Shown piece after piece: positions 1 through 9,455 of a stretch of 64,000 nt of DNA. The notes under the pieces were generated by a model, which saw nothing but the letters and a program-made list of their open reading frames with translations, was not told where the DNA came from and made no database searches. Origin of the DNA: Paucibacter sp. PLA-PC-4 (GTDB lineage: Bacteria; Pseudomonadota; Gammaproteobacteria; Burkholderiales; Burkholderiaceae_C); contig NZ_JAPFGP010000019.1 in assembly GCF_026241155.1 (NCBI RefSeq), positions 41,342-105,341 of the forward strand, given 5' to 3'. Made by a program: the position numbers and the translations under genes. Positions within the stretch are counted from its first letter, which is position 1. The number at the start of each line of letters is the position of its first letter.

Positions 1-2
1 TC

Positions 3-971
3 AACTACCACTCGCCGGGCGCGGACAGCGATGAACGCGACTACGCATTGATGACGGCGGGGCGGGTCGGGCGCGACCTGCTGATGCGCGAGCGTGAGCT
101 GGGTTTTCGGGTCGAGCGCGTCATGCAGATTGCCCGCATGCCCAACCCGGTTCCCTATGTGGGTTGCATGAACACGGCCACGGACGCCAAACTGGCATCG
201 GCCTACCACGCGGGCGCCATGTTCACCGGCGCGGGCGGCGACGCGCTGTTCTACGAGCTGCCCCGCTCGTGGCCGGCTGCAGACTACCTGCACGACAAGG
301 GATTGGATGCCGGGTTTGCAGGCGCCGTACTCGACGCCGCCCGGCTCGGAAAACTCTCCGTCTGGCGCACCCTCGCGCTCGCCCTGCGGGAGCGAGTCCG
401 CCCGAAGCTGTCATCGCGGCTGCCGGCAAGACCACACCCCTTTCTGAGACACGATTGCACATCGGCAGCATGGGCTGAACGGCGCTTCATGCATCCGGCA
501 CTCTCCGGGGGAGCACGGCTGCCGATCGGCAAGTCCGTGCAGACCGTGGCGCTGATGCATCCGATCGGCTACTACGACCCGTTCGAACAGGCAGCGGCGC
601 CCGAGCTGGTCCATCCGCTGTTCTCGCAACCGCTGGTGGAGCTGTGTCTTCAACTGCCGACCTATGTGCTGGCGCATGGCGGGCGAGGTCGCGCCCTCGC
701 GCGAAACGCCTTTGCAGCAGATCTGCCCCCGCAGGTCGCCAACCGCCGCTCCAAAGGGGGCATGGAGGAACACATCACGGCGGTGCTGCACGCCAACATG
801 GATTTCGTGCGAGGACTGCTGCTCGAAGGTGAGCTTAGTCGCCGCGGCATGCTTGATCGACCCAAGGTGGAGCAACTGCTGTCCGGCAGACCGACAACGC
901 TGCCTTGCACGCCCAGCCAGATCCACGGCCTGGTCGCCGTCGAAGCCTGGCTCTCCCGCTGGACTCGCTAG
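3..971 (+). CDS. Lasso peptide cyclase (asparagine synthetase-like), 3' part
   Basis: The reading frame is open from the window edge, so the gene starts further left; about 322 C-terminal residues are present. The sequence has the asparagine-synthase fold, including TGAGGDALFY, the counterpart of the G-x-GGD segment of the ATP-binding domain. Family members of the lasso-peptide C protein type activate an Asp/Glu side chain with ATP and close the isopeptide ring on the core peptide's N-terminus. This assignment rests on context: the next gene is an ABC exporter 2 bp downstream, and a lasso isopeptidase gene lies nearby. The ATP-pyrophosphatase loop (SGGxDS) would be in the missing part. An ordinary asparagine synthetase is less likely given these neighbours. 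Confidence 0.8.
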   Translation, partial: NYHSPGADSDERDYALMTAGRVGRDLLMRERELGFRVERVMQIARMPNPVPYVGCMNTATDAKLASAYHAGAMFTGAGGDALFYELPRSWPAADYLHDKGLDAGFAGAVLDAARLGKLSVWRTLALALRERVRPKLSSRLPARPHPFLRHDCTSAAWAERRFMHPALSGGARLPIGKSVQTVALMHPIGYYDPFEQAAAPELVHPLFSQPLVELCLQLPTYVLAHGGRGRALARNAFAADLPPQVANRRSKGGMEEHITAVLHANMDFVRGLLLEGELSRRGMLDRPKVEQLLSGRPTTLPCTPSQIHGLVAVEAWLSRWTR

Positions 972-973
972 CT

Positions 974-2836
974 GTGGCACCGCCGCCGGCCCAGATCGAG
1001 ACCCCGTCGCTCGGCGAGTTCCGCGCGGCCGTCAGGCTGCTGTTCGAAGGCCTGGATCAAAGCATGGTCCGGCGCATCGCGGCCGCCAATGCGCTGGCTC
1101 TGGCGGGCGGCGCGCTTGCCGGACTGGCGCCCGTCGCACTCAAGCAGATGATCGATGCGGCCAGCAGCGCCGGCAGCGCGCTTGAACCCTACCCGTCCAT
1201 CGCGGGCTTCGGTATCGCCTACCTGGGCTGTCTGGGCATCAGCCGCCTCATCACCGAGACTCGACCCCTGCTGATTGGCACGGTGGAGCAAGGTCTTTAT
1301 GCGAGGCTGCGCCTGCGCTACTTCAAGCACCTGCTTGATTTGCCATTGAGCTTTCATCTGGCCCGGCGCGCCGGCGCGCTCAATCACAGCCTGCTGCAGG
1401 CGGTGTCCGGCTATCAGATCATCCTGTTCAGCCTCGTCAATGGTCTGGTTCCGGTGCTGGTCGAAGGTGTGACCGTCGGACTCGTGCTGATCTCCCTGGG
1501 TCTGCCAGCATTGACGGCAAGCTTCGCAATGACAGCGCTGGCGCTCTCGGTCGCGATCAGCCCGCGCATGGGCAGGCTGCGCGCCGATGCGCGTGCCGTT
1601 TCCCGGGCGACCATCGACGCGCACTCGCATCTGGCCGACAGCCTGACCAACTATGAGCCCATCAAGTGCTTCGGTGCGGAGCCTCGAACCCTCGATCGCT
1701 TCGCCCAGCTCTCCCGCAGCATCGAATCATGCTGGCGGCAGCTGCAGCGCACCCGCCTGGCAATCGGCCTCACGGTGACGCTGATCTTCACGCTGAGCGT
1801 GGCCGCGTCCCTGGCGATCTCCATCCACGCGGTATCGCAAGGGGCGCTCACCGTTGGCGGCTTTGTCCTGGCAAACCTCTACATGCTGCAGATCATTCGA
1901 CCGATGGAGATGCTGAGCAGCGCGGTACGCGACGTGTCTCAAGGTCTCGCCTTCGTCCGCCCGCTGATCGAGATACTTCAAGCGCCGGTCGATGAAGCCA
2001 AACAGAGGCTGCCCGCAAACATCCACACCGGCGCAGGCCCGGTCGAGAGTGACGCGACCGACACCGACACCGACACCGACACCAAGTACCAGGCCGCAGC
2101 CGTGAGCTTCCGAGGCGTTCAGCTGGCGTTCGACGCGGGGCCACCCGTGTTGGACGGCTTGAATCTGGAGGTGCCGGCGGGCAGAGCCATGGCCATCGTC
2201 GGCGCCAGCGGCTGCGGCAAATCTTCCCTGGTGCGACTACTGCTGCGCCTTCTAGAACCCGACGCCGGCAGCATCGCCATCAACGGCATTCTGATCGACA
2301 CCCTTGCGGTCACCAGGCTCCGATCAATGATTGCCGTGGTACCGCAGGACCTCGTACTCTTCAACGACACCATCTCGGCAAACATCGGCCTCGGCCGGGA
2401 CAGCGCGTCGCCCTCCGACATTGAAGAGGCCGCGCGGCTGGCCGGCCTGCACAGCTTCATTGCCGCCCTCCCCGGCGGCTACGACACGGCCATCGGCGAG
2501 CGAGGGCTCAAACTATCGGGAGGTGAACGCCAGCGAATTGCCATCGCACGTGCGATTTTGAAGAATCCACTCGTGTACGTCTTCGACGAGGCCACCTCGA
2601 TGCTCGACGGCCCGACAGAACGGGCCATCTTGCAGAACATCAAGCAGATCTCAAGCGGACGCACCACGCTCACGATTGCCCATCGGCTCTCAGCGATCCA
2701 GCATGCGGACGAGATCGCCGTCCTGGCGGACGGAAAGATCGTCGAGCGAGGCAGCCACACACACCTGCTCGGGCATGGCGGCGTCTATGCCGCCATGTGG
2801 CGGGAGCATCAAGCAGCCCAAAGCATCACACCCTGA
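974..2836 (+). CDS. ABC transporter, lasso peptide export type (fused TMD-NBD)
   Basis: A 620-residue ABC exporter half-transporter. An N-terminal membrane domain of about six segments (to roughly residue 340) is followed by a nucleotide-binding domain with Walker A GASGCGKSS, signature LSGGERQR, Walker B VYVFDEATS and the switch His in IAHRLSA. The GTG at 974, 2 bp after the cyclase stop, fits best; an in-frame TTG at 905 would overlap the cyclase. In lasso clusters such D proteins export the mature peptide and give self-immunity. A hexanucleotide repeat at 2057-2083 encodes alternating Thr-Asp in the linker between the two domains. Confidence 0.85.
   Translation: MAPPPAQIETPSLGEFRAAVRLLFEGLDQSMVRRIAAANALALAGGALAGLAPVALKQMIDAASSAGSALEPYPSIAGFGIAYLGCLGISRLITETRPLLIGTVEQGLYARLRLRYFKHLLDLPLSFHLARRAGALNHSLLQAVSGYQIILFSLVNGLVPVLVEGVTVGLVLISLGLPALTASFAMTALALSVAISPRMGRLRADARAVSRATIDAHSHLADSLTNYEPIKCFGAEPRTLDRFAQLSRSIESCWRQLQRTRLAIGLTVTLIFTLSVAASLAISIHAVSQGALTVGGFVLANLYMLQIIRPMEMLSSAVRDVSQGLAFVRPLIEILQAPVDEAKQRLPANIHTGAGPVESDATDTDTDTDTKYQAAAVSFRGVQLAFDAGPPVLDGLNLEVPAGRAMAIVGASGCGKSSLVRLLLRLLEPDAGSIAINGILIDTLAVTRLRSMIAVVPQDLVLFNDTISANIGLGRDSASPSDIEEAARLAGLHSFIAALPGGYDTAIGERGLKLSGGERQRIAIARAILKNPLVYVFDEATSMLDGPTERAILQNIKQISSGRTTLTIAHRLSAIQHADEIAVLADGKIVERGSHTHLLGHGGVYAAMWREHQAAQSITP
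2057..2083 (+). repeat. Hexanucleotide repeat in ABC transporter linker
   Basis: Four perfect ACCGAC units plus a final ACC lie inside the exporter gene and encode a Thr-Asp run between membrane and ATPase domains. Unit gain or loss keeps the frame, so only linker length would change. Confidence 0.75.
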
Positions 2837-2867
2837 GCCGGTGCCCATCGTGCGGCCTGCTGCGGTG

Positions 2868-3155
2868 CTATTGCGGCCCCCTCCAAGACGAGCTGGCATG
2901 CCGCAACAAAGTGCCTTCCTGATTCCGAATGCGCCCCTGCACGGCAGCTCGCTCGTCACCGATGGACTTCATCACTTCGTCGCGTGCCAACTCATGGCGG
3001 ACGAAGACGACGTCGAGGTCCACCGACAGGCGCGGCATGTCCTGAGCGAAGAGCTTGAGCGCAGTGCCGCCCTTCACAACGAATGCCGGGGCCTCGAAGA
3101 CTGCGGACGCGACCTCCGGCAAGAGCTGGACCCTGCACATGGAAGCTTCGTTCAT
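2868..3155 (-). pseudogene. AbiEii-type nucleotidyltransferase toxin, truncated
   Basis: The first ~60 residues match the N-terminus of the AbiEii/AbiGii nucleotidyltransferase family: FVVKGGTALKLF followed by PRLSVDLDVVF, which contains the Asp-x-Asp metal site. After that the homology is lost and the frame stops at 2868. Family members are several hundred residues long, so most of the enzyme is gone. ATG at 3155 (MNEASM) is the likely original start. It lies downstream of an antitoxin remnant in the usual antitoxin-toxin order, so both are leftovers of one AbiE-like type IV toxin-antitoxin module. Confidence 0.7.
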
Positions 3156-3253
3156 CCGGGTCGCTTCAGATTGAGGCGCTCGCCGGTCTTTGTGGCCGAT
3201 ACCCATCTGCCACTTGAGCCCATTCTTTCACTGTGCCTGCAGGCCATGTGTGC

Positions 3254-3790
3254 CTAGGCAAGCTTCAGCTCCTCGGCCATGAGATGCACTAGGCGACCCA
3301 CCTTGATTCGCAGCAGATGGGCCAGCAGTTCTTCAGCAACAGGCAGGCACAGGGACCGCGCCCCCTCGACCAGGTGCCTGGCCTCCGCAAGCTCCTGTCC
3401 TTTGCCAACATCACTCAGCAGCTCAAGCAATGCCCGTTCCGGTGGGGACACCAGGACATCGGCGCGTCCAGGGGGCAAAGGTGCAAGCCCGGTGACTGCA
3501 GGCAGGCTTGCATCGAAGAGGTGTGTGGCCTGCTCTTGAGCCGGGAATACCGCTGTGAACCAGGCGGCCAGGTCCCGGGCATGTCTCCCAAGAGGTTCAG
3601 CCACTCCTTGAAAGCGATGTCGTGCCTCACCCCTCGCCATACCCGTGCCGTCTTGCCCGCCACATTTGCCCGCCACATGCAGTCCCGGGACCCACTCGGC
3701 CAAGCGAACCAGGCTGGCCTCGCGATTGCGTTCGTCGCCGGGAAGCAGGCAAGTGACCTGACCCAACCGTCTCAGCCCCTCCTTCTGGGG
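3254..3790 (-). pseudogene. AbiEi-type antitoxin, frameshifted
   Basis: Recognisable AbiEi antitoxin pieces lie in two frames. One frame gives LVRLAEWVPGLHVAGK, the next continues with KTARVWRGVRHDIAFKEWLN, and the first resumes with AWFTAVFP..., VSPPERALLELLSDVG and EEARHLVEG-like sequence. The first break coincides with a perfect 13-bp tandem duplication at 3653-3678. The second break, near 3580, is a single-base indel. The N-terminal helix-turn-helix part is not readable. The product would be non-functional, in keeping with the truncated toxin beside it. Confidence 0.75.
3653..3678. repeat. 13-bp tandem duplication inside antitoxin pseudogene
   Basis: Two perfect adjacent copies of TTGCCCGCCACAT. 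The insertion is not a multiple of three and moves the antitoxin frame exactly where the family homology changes frame, so it is a plausible inactivating event. Confidence 0.85.
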
Positions 3791-3868
3791 AGCCTCGCTA
3801 CTTGCTTGGCACCGAGGCCCCGTCCCTGCAACCAAGTCGTTGCCAAGGAGGGGCCTCGCGACAGGGCC

Positions 3869-6283
3869 CTAGTCTGGAACCGCGACTCGAGCGCACTTCG
3901 GCACAGCATCGGTCGCCTGCTTCAACGTCACCATCTGGTCCCAGCGCGCGTACTGTTCCTTCAAGCTCTCGGCCGTCTCTGCGGGGATGAGCAGTTCGGA
4001 GCGCCGCTCCCCCTTCAACCAGAAGCGGTACCAGTCGACGTTGCCCTGCAGCGAGATCATCCGTTCGCTGGGCCGCGCCAAGGCGTGGGCGCCTTCCGGG
4101 AACTTGATCAGCTCAACGGGTCGGTACTGACGCCGCAGCAGCGCGTAGATGTCCCAGTTGTTCTTCACTTCGGCGCCGTAGGACTCGATCCGCAGCGCGG
4201 CCCGGATGCAGTCGGTGTGCAAGGAGGGATCGTTGCGGAACCAGCGCTCCTTGGATTCGCCAAACGGCCCGCCCTGATTTGCGCGTTCCTTGATCGCCTG
4301 GATCCCATCGGACATTGCATAGGTGATCGTCATCGAGTACAGCGTATTGGAGTCGCCGTCCATCATCGTCGCCGCGCGGATCGGAACATCGGTGAAGGTC
4401 ACCAGATTGAGCACCCGCACGCCGGTGGCGCTCCAACCCAGAATGCCGACCCGCTCCCGGTCCACGAGGCCCTCGGCGACCAGCGCTTCGATGGCCGCGC
4501 GCACGCCATCCCCGAAGGCCTTGATGGACTCGTGCTCATCCTTGGGCAAGCCGCTGGAGGCCCGCCACGGGAGCGCCAGCACCAGCAGGCCCTCTCGCAG
4601 GAACGCGCGGCCGGCAAAACCGCTGGTGAAGCCGTCGTAGATGTTCGATCCGTCACGATAGAACCGGGTCGGCGAGAATCCATAGCTCTGGATCACCAGC
4701 GGATACTTGCGGCGGGGCTTGAAATCGGCTGGCACCATCAGGCCACCGTCCCAGCGCCTGCCCTTCGCGTCGGTCCAGCTGTAAGCCTTCATCGTGCCCC
4801 ACTGCGCTGAGAACTGTGGGTTCAGGGCCGTCAGACGCACCTCCTGGCCGGCCGGTCCCTTCGCGACGATGTCAGGGGGCAGGTTCAAGGCTTGCCGCAC
4901 AAGCGGGCGCCAGGACTTGGGCGCGTCGACGCGCTGGCCCACATCCGACTCACCGCCGATGACTTCCTGCCAGCCGAGCTGGGCGTCACGCCTGAACACA
5001 CGTCGGTTCTCGCCGTCAATCGCAATGAACTCACCCTTGGCGCCCGCCACGGCGTGCGCGGTCTCCAGGCGCTGCTTGAGCACGGCGATGGGCTTCCAAT
5101 CGCCGGTCTCCGGCCAGTACTCGATGATGTGCGAAGCCGCCGCTTGATCGCTACCGCCCCCCTCCCGAAGGGGCAGATAGGTCCCTGCGATGACCACCGA
5201 CCGGCCGCCGTCCATCCACAGCCGGTCGGTGCGCTGCTGATTGCCCCCACGCGAGTCGTCCGGCGCGTCGATCACCGCGCGTTCGTGTCCGTCCGTGAGC
5301 CGGTAGACCATCATCTGCCGCGAGACATAGCCCGTCGGGCGGGAGTAATAGCCCAGGGGATCCTGTACCAAGGACGGGCTGGCCTCTTTGAAGGCGTCGG
5401 CCACCAGCGGGTACTGCCGGGCCCAAGCAAGCTGGCGATCCGGCCGGTACGTCGGCAGCAGCAACCAACGGCCATCGGGCGAAATGCTGGCCCTCGGTGT
5501 CCCATAGCTGCTTTCCAAGAACGCGGCGCCGAGTGCTCGCGCCGGTGTGCGGGAGCCTGCTTCCGCCAGGTAGAACTGGTAGCGCCTGATTTGCGAGTCG
5601 AAATCATCCGGCTGCCCATGAACGCTCCAGAATGACTTCGCGCCGGCGACGACGCTGCGGGCGCCCGGCGCAATGGCCGGATTGGGCACGTGCGTCAGGT
5701 AGACCACGCGGCGCAGATCATCCGGCACATCGAAGGCCACGACGCCCAGCGGCGCATAGGTCAGCTGGGTCACCCGTCGGGTCTGCACATCGACCCGGTA
5801 GACCTGATACGGCTCGTCATTCATGCGCGCGCGGAACACGATGGTCCGATTACCCACCCAGCGGGCATCGCGCAAGGAAGGGGTTGCGTCGGCACGGTCG
5901 TGTGCAGCCTCCACCGTCAGCAGGCGAATCGGCGACGGTGCTGCAGGCATCGCCTCCAAGGACGCAAGCCGCGCAGGGCTCACGTCCATCAGCAGGATCT
6001 CGAAGCGGTTTCTGTCGCTCGCCACATCCGCCTTGCGCGTGACGATGAACAGCTGCTCGCCATCCGGTGAGATCTGCGTCTGCAGAGTATCGTCGTCGAG
6101 CTTGACCGGCTGGATGATCCGGGTGAACTCAATCACCTCCTTGACCGACGGGCCGACGCCTGCCATCGCGGGAGCGCCGAGTCCTGCAGCGAACACCAGC
6201 ACAAGTGCAGACCAGAGCACCACCAGAGAAGCGAGCCCGATCCGGGGCGCAAGAGATATGTCTAAGGAAAATTGAGGCAGCAT
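3869..6283 (-). CDS. Lasso peptide isopeptidase (AtxE2-like, peptidase S9 family)
   Basis: An 804-residue exported serine hydrolase. It has an N-terminal hydrophobic signal (VVLWSALVLVFAAGLG), a long beta-propeller part and a C-terminal alpha/beta-hydrolase domain. The nucleophile is in GWSATG (Ser618) and the catalytic His in EGAHALARP (His733), followed by NVDWYRFWLKGE, as in the AtxE2-type isopeptidases. These enzymes linearise threaded lasso peptides by cutting the isopeptide bond, after uptake through a dedicated TonB receptor. The gene is last in the sigma-FecR-receptor-isopeptidase series. No clear Shine-Dalgarno was seen, and a terminator-like hairpin lies between it and the receptor gene. 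Confidence 0.85.
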   Translation of the reverse strand: MLPQFSLDISLAPRIGLASLVVLWSALVLVFAAGLGAPAMAGVGPSVKEVIEFTRIIQPVKLDDDTLQTQISPDGEQLFIVTRKADVASDRNRFEILLMDVSPARLASLEAMPAAPSPIRLLTVEAAHDRADATPSLRDARWVGNRTIVFRARMNDEPYQVYRVDVQTRRVTQLTYAPLGVVAFDVPDDLRRVVYLTHVPNPAIAPGARSVVAGAKSFWSVHGQPDDFDSQIRRYQFYLAEAGSRTPARALGAAFLESSYGTPRASISPDGRWLLLPTYRPDRQLAWARQYPLVADAFKEASPSLVQDPLGYYSRPTGYVSRQMMVYRLTDGHERAVIDAPDDSRGGNQQRTDRLWMDGGRSVVIAGTYLPLREGGGSDQAAASHIIEYWPETGDWKPIAVLKQRLETAHAVAGAKGEFIAIDGENRRVFRRDAQLGWQEVIGGESDVGQRVDAPKSWRPLVRQALNLPPDIVAKGPAGQEVRLTALNPQFSAQWGTMKAYSWTDAKGRRWDGGLMVPADFKPRRKYPLVIQSYGFSPTRFYRDGSNIYDGFTSGFAGRAFLREGLLVLALPWRASSGLPKDEHESIKAFGDGVRAAIEALVAEGLVDRERVGILGWSATGVRVLNLVTFTDVPIRAATMMDGDSNTLYSMTITYAMSDGIQAIKERANQGGPFGESKERWFRNDPSLHTDCIRAALRIESYGAEVKNNWDIYALLRRQYRPVELIKFPEGAHALARPSERMISLQGNVDWYRFWLKGERRSELLIPAETAESLKEQYARWDQMVTLKQATDAVPKCARVAVPD

Positions 6284-6329
6284 GGCGCAATCTCGGCGCG
6301 TGGCCGGAGTAAAGAAGTTGAGGGAGGGA

Positions 6330-6357
6330 GAAAAAGCCGGCGATCGGAGCGATCGCC
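6330..6357 (-). terminator. Terminator-like hairpin between receptor and isopeptidase genes
   Basis: A perfect 8-bp inverted repeat (GGCGATCG / CGATCGCC) with a 3-nt loop lies at 6339-6357. On the minus strand it is followed at once by GGCTTTTTC, the layout of a Rho-independent terminator. It lies between the TonB receptor stop and the isopeptidase start, so it could attenuate transcription into the isopeptidase gene. Confidence 0.65.
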
Positions 6358-6375
6358 AAGGTCAGCGCGTGCGCG

Positions 6376-9300
6376 CTACCAGCTCAGCGACAGGCGCAGC
6401 GTGATGTAGCGCCCGCGCCAGTCAGCCTGGGTGACGTCGTAGTAAGGCAAGGTGCTCACGTACTCGGGCTGCCGGTCGGCGACATTGGCGATCGCCAGGG
6501 ACACGCGCGCGTCATTGACGCTGGGCAGGCCGAGACCGAAGCGTTTGAGGTCGAGCGAGGCTGCCAGATCGTGCACCCAGTAGTTGCCCAGTGCATGCCC
6601 GCTCGGCGCAACGTCCTTGTAAGACCCCAGATAGCGGCTGGTCATGCCCAGACTCCAGGCGCCTTGCTCGACACCGGCCTGGAGCCGGCCTTTCCACTTG
6701 GGCGCCCAATAGTCGACCGCACGCAGACTCAGGCGCTCCGCCACCGCCGACCCGGGCGCCAGTGCGACGTCGTACTTGGTGCTGCGGGTGGCGCTGGCCG
6801 ATGCTGTCCACTTCGCGCCCGCCGTCTTCCAGGCATGCGATATCTCCATATCAAGCCCGGCGGTGTCCACCTTGCCGTAGTTCACCTCGGCGTAGAGCAC
6901 GCGCGTGATCGGACCTGGCTCGCCCCCGACCGCCGGCCCACGAATGACAAAGCCGGGGAATAGTGCCTCGTTGTCCACCGCCGTCTGCGGCCACAGCAGC
7001 GCGATCAGGCCATTGATCTTCACCTGCCAGGCGGTCAGACCCAGCCGGGTGCCCGCGGCGGACTCGGGCTCCCACACCAGGCCAAGCGACGTGGCCTTGC
7101 CCTTCTCTGGAGTCAGGTCTGCATTCGTCGTGCGCAAGACCTCGCCGCCAAGGACCGGCGCATTGCCTCGCCGAGGGTCTCTGAGTGAATACGCCTCGGA
7201 GGTCAGCGACACGTCGTTGACATGGGTCTGCAACAGCGTCGGCGGCTTGAAGGATGTGGCCGTGGAAGCGCGCAGCAGGCTGGTGCGCGTGGGACGGAAC
7301 TCCAGACCTGCTTGATAGGTGTTGGCACTTCCGAAGTCGCTGTAGCTGTCGCGTCGCGCAGCGACCGTGAGTGCGGCCAGATCCCTGGCAGGGCCGGCGT
7401 CGGCGCTCGTTCGCCACAGCGGCACCCGCGCCTCGCCATAGACCGCGCTGTTCGTACGGCGACCTCCCACGCTAGTGCCGCCCCGGATGGCGGACAGAAA
7501 GCGGTCGCGCGCCGTTTCTGCGCCGACGATGACATCGACGCTACCGGCGGGCAAGGTCAGCGCCGAGCCCCGGACCAACACACTGGCCTGGTCCTTGCGA
7601 CCGTGCCCGTCCCGGTTCGAGTCCGTCCAGATGGCGCGCAGCACCTCCTCGCTGGCCGCGCGGCCGGTGGTAAAGGGATTGAGTGCGGTTGCGGGATTTG
7701 ACGACGCGAGCGCCGCTGTGCGCGCCGCCACATTCGCGGTGGTGTTTGACAGGGTGTTGACACCGTCATCCCGCGTCGTCGAGACATTCGCCTCAAGCTC
7801 CCATCCCGACACCACCTCGCCGCGCACGCCGAGCAGCAGACGTTTGAAGTCGGTCTCGCGATGCAAGGTCTCCGCGCCGTTGTCCAGCCCGAGCCGTCCG
7901 CTGACGCGTACTGCGACACCGAAGGGGTTGTAGGCGTTGGTGGCCGGCACCAGCACGTTGCTGAGCAAGATGCCGGTCTGCTCGGCATGAAGTTCTTCCC
8001 GTGCCAGGGTCAGTTCGCCAAACACCGACCAAATTGGCCCGAGACGGCGCTCAAAACCAGCATGCAGGCCATAGGTCTCGTAGCCATGCACCAAGGCGCT
8101 GCCATTGCCATTGGCCATCGAATTGCACAGATTCGCCTGACCTGCAGTGGTTGCGAAGTTCGCAACGGTCAGCGGCTGCCCGCCTGGAGCCGAGGGGATG
8201 CCGGCGAAGCTGGCGTTCAACCCAGGCAAGTTCGCAGCCGTGGCGCTGCTCACGGTGCCCGGCGTGCAATTCCGCGAACGGGCATCAACGCCCCCAAAGC
8301 GTCGGTAGTCCGCGTCCAAAAAGTAGCCGCGTTCGGACATCAGCAGCGGCGTGGCCTTGCGATAAGAACCCAGCACCAAGAAGGAGCCCGCCTCATCAGA
8401 GCCGCCCGTCCCCAGCGACATGCTGCCATCACCCACCCCTGTGGCAGAACCCAGTCGGGCATCCAACACAAAGCCATCGATCTTCTTCTTCAGAATGATG
8501 TTGACCACGCCGGCCAGCGCATCACCGCCATAGACGGCAGAGGATCCGACCGGCACGATCTCAACGCGCTCCACGGCCGCCATCGGGATCAGGCTGAGAT
8601 TGAAGAAATTGGCCTGCGACGCGCCCGCCGCCTGCACTCTGCGGCCGTTCACCAGTACCAGCGTCGATCCGAGCGGCAAGCCGCGCAACTGCACCGAGCC
8701 CTGCCCATTCGTCTGACTCGAACCGCCCTCCCCCGGGTTCATCGAGACCTCGTTGAGACCGCTCAGAAAGCGGTCGAGCGTCGGTTGACCACTGCGCTCG
8801 ATGTCGGCCCGGGTATAGACATTCACCGGGGTCGGACCATCCGCCTGGATGCGCTTGAGCCGGGATCCGGTGACCTCCACCCGGGTGAGGGATACGGGCA
8901 CTTGCGCCTCTTCGCCGACCACCGCACCGCCCCCGGGGGTGGACGCCTGAGCGAGCACGGCAACAGGCGCTGCACCCGAATCCACGCCGCGTACCGGCCT
9001 GACGGAAGGTGGCCGGGGCGCAGAGGCAGGCTGGCCCCTGCCTGCCCGTATCACGATCGGACCGTCCGGCATGACGGTCAGCACGAGGTCGGAACCCTCC
9101 AAGGCCTGCGACACGGCCTCCTCCGCGGTCAGCTGTCCCGATACCGCGCGAGCACTTCGCGCGCCGACCTTGTCGGGATCAAAGATCACCGAGACACCGG
9201 TTTGCCGGGCAATGGCGCGCAAGGACTCTGCCAAAGGCTGCGACGGTTGGTCGATGCGATGACGCGCTGCCTTGACGGCATCGGCGGCACAGGCCAGGCC

Positions 9301-9384
9301 GCAACTCAGGACCAAGGCGATGACCGTGCTATCCCGAAAGTGACTGCGACGCGCTACCGCGCCAAGGAGAATCTTGCGAAACAT
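6376..9384 (-). CDS. TonB-dependent receptor with STN signalling domain
   Basis: A 1002-residue outer-membrane receptor. A signal peptide ends near CGLACAADA. Then come an STN (secretin/TonB short N-terminal) domain at about residues 40-115, a plug domain (from about residue 170, VEVTGSRLKRIQADGPT, with the VLVNGRRV stretch) and a large beta-barrel ending in the aromatic-terminated strand YITLRLSLSW. The STN domain marks it as a transducer that signals through FecR to a sigma factor, and both partners are encoded directly upstream. Given the isopeptidase that follows, the probable ligand is a lasso peptide, perhaps the one made here, but the ligand is inferred. Confidence 0.9.
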   Translation of the reverse strand: MFRKILLGAVARRSHFRDSTVIALVLSCGLACAADAVKAARHRIDQPSQPLAESLRAIARQTGVSVIFDPDKVGARSARAVSGQLTAEEAVSQALEGSDLVLTVMPDGPIVIRAGRGQPASAPRPPSVRPVRGVDSGAAPVAVLAQASTPGGGAVVGEEAQVPVSLTRVEVTGSRLKRIQADGPTPVNVYTRADIERSGQPTLDRFLSGLNEVSMNPGEGGSSQTNGQGSVQLRGLPLGSTLVLVNGRRVQAAGASQANFFNLSLIPMAAVERVEIVPVGSSAVYGGDALAGVVNIILKKKIDGFVLDARLGSATGVGDGSMSLGTGGSDEAGSFLVLGSYRKATPLLMSERGYFLDADYRRFGGVDARSRNCTPGTVSSATAANLPGLNASFAGIPSAPGGQPLTVANFATTAGQANLCNSMANGNGSALVHGYETYGLHAGFERRLGPIWSVFGELTLAREELHAEQTGILLSNVLVPATNAYNPFGVAVRVSGRLGLDNGAETLHRETDFKRLLLGVRGEVVSGWELEANVSTTRDDGVNTLSNTTANVAARTAALASSNPATALNPFTTGRAASEEVLRAIWTDSNRDGHGRKDQASVLVRGSALTLPAGSVDVIVGAETARDRFLSAIRGGTSVGGRRTNSAVYGEARVPLWRTSADAGPARDLAALTVAARRDSYSDFGSANTYQAGLEFRPTRTSLLRASTATSFKPPTLLQTHVNDVSLTSEAYSLRDPRRGNAPVLGGEVLRTTNADLTPEKGKATSLGLVWEPESAAGTRLGLTAWQVKINGLIALLWPQTAVDNEALFPGFVIRGPAVGGEPGPITRVLYAEVNYGKVDTAGLDMEISHAWKTAGAKWTASASATRSTKYDVALAPGSAVAERLSLRAVDYWAPKWKGRLQAGVEQGAWSLGMTSRYLGSYKDVAPSGHALGNYWVHDLAASLDLKRFGLGLPSVNDARVSLAIANVADRQPEYVSTLPYYDVTQADWRGRYITLRLSLSW

Positions 9385-9396
9385 TCTTGCCTCTGT

Positions 9397-9417
9397 CTTG
9401 TTGTAGGGGATAACAAG
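9397..9417. promoter_or_regulatory. Inverted repeat in the TonB receptor leader
   Basis: CTTGTT and AACAAG form a 6-bp inverted repeat with 9 bp between, just upstream of the receptor start at 9384 and downstream of the fecR stop. It may be a regulatory or mRNA hairpin; no regulator can be named. Confidence 0.3.
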
Positions 9418-9455
9418 ATGACGAGGGCACCGAACAGTTTCCGTCAGGGCTAGTC

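Noticed and set aside
3317..4810. Plus-strand frame of 497 codons
   Set aside because: It runs antisense to the AbiEi remnant and the isopeptidase gene, with composition typical of a GC-rich shadow frame and no domain.
6339..6357. Palindrome considered as a REP-type repeat
   Set aside because: No second copy noticed in the window, and the adjacent T-run fits a terminator better.
7861..9453. Plus-strand frame of 530 codons
   Set aside because: Antisense to the well-supported TonB receptor, no recognisable domain.
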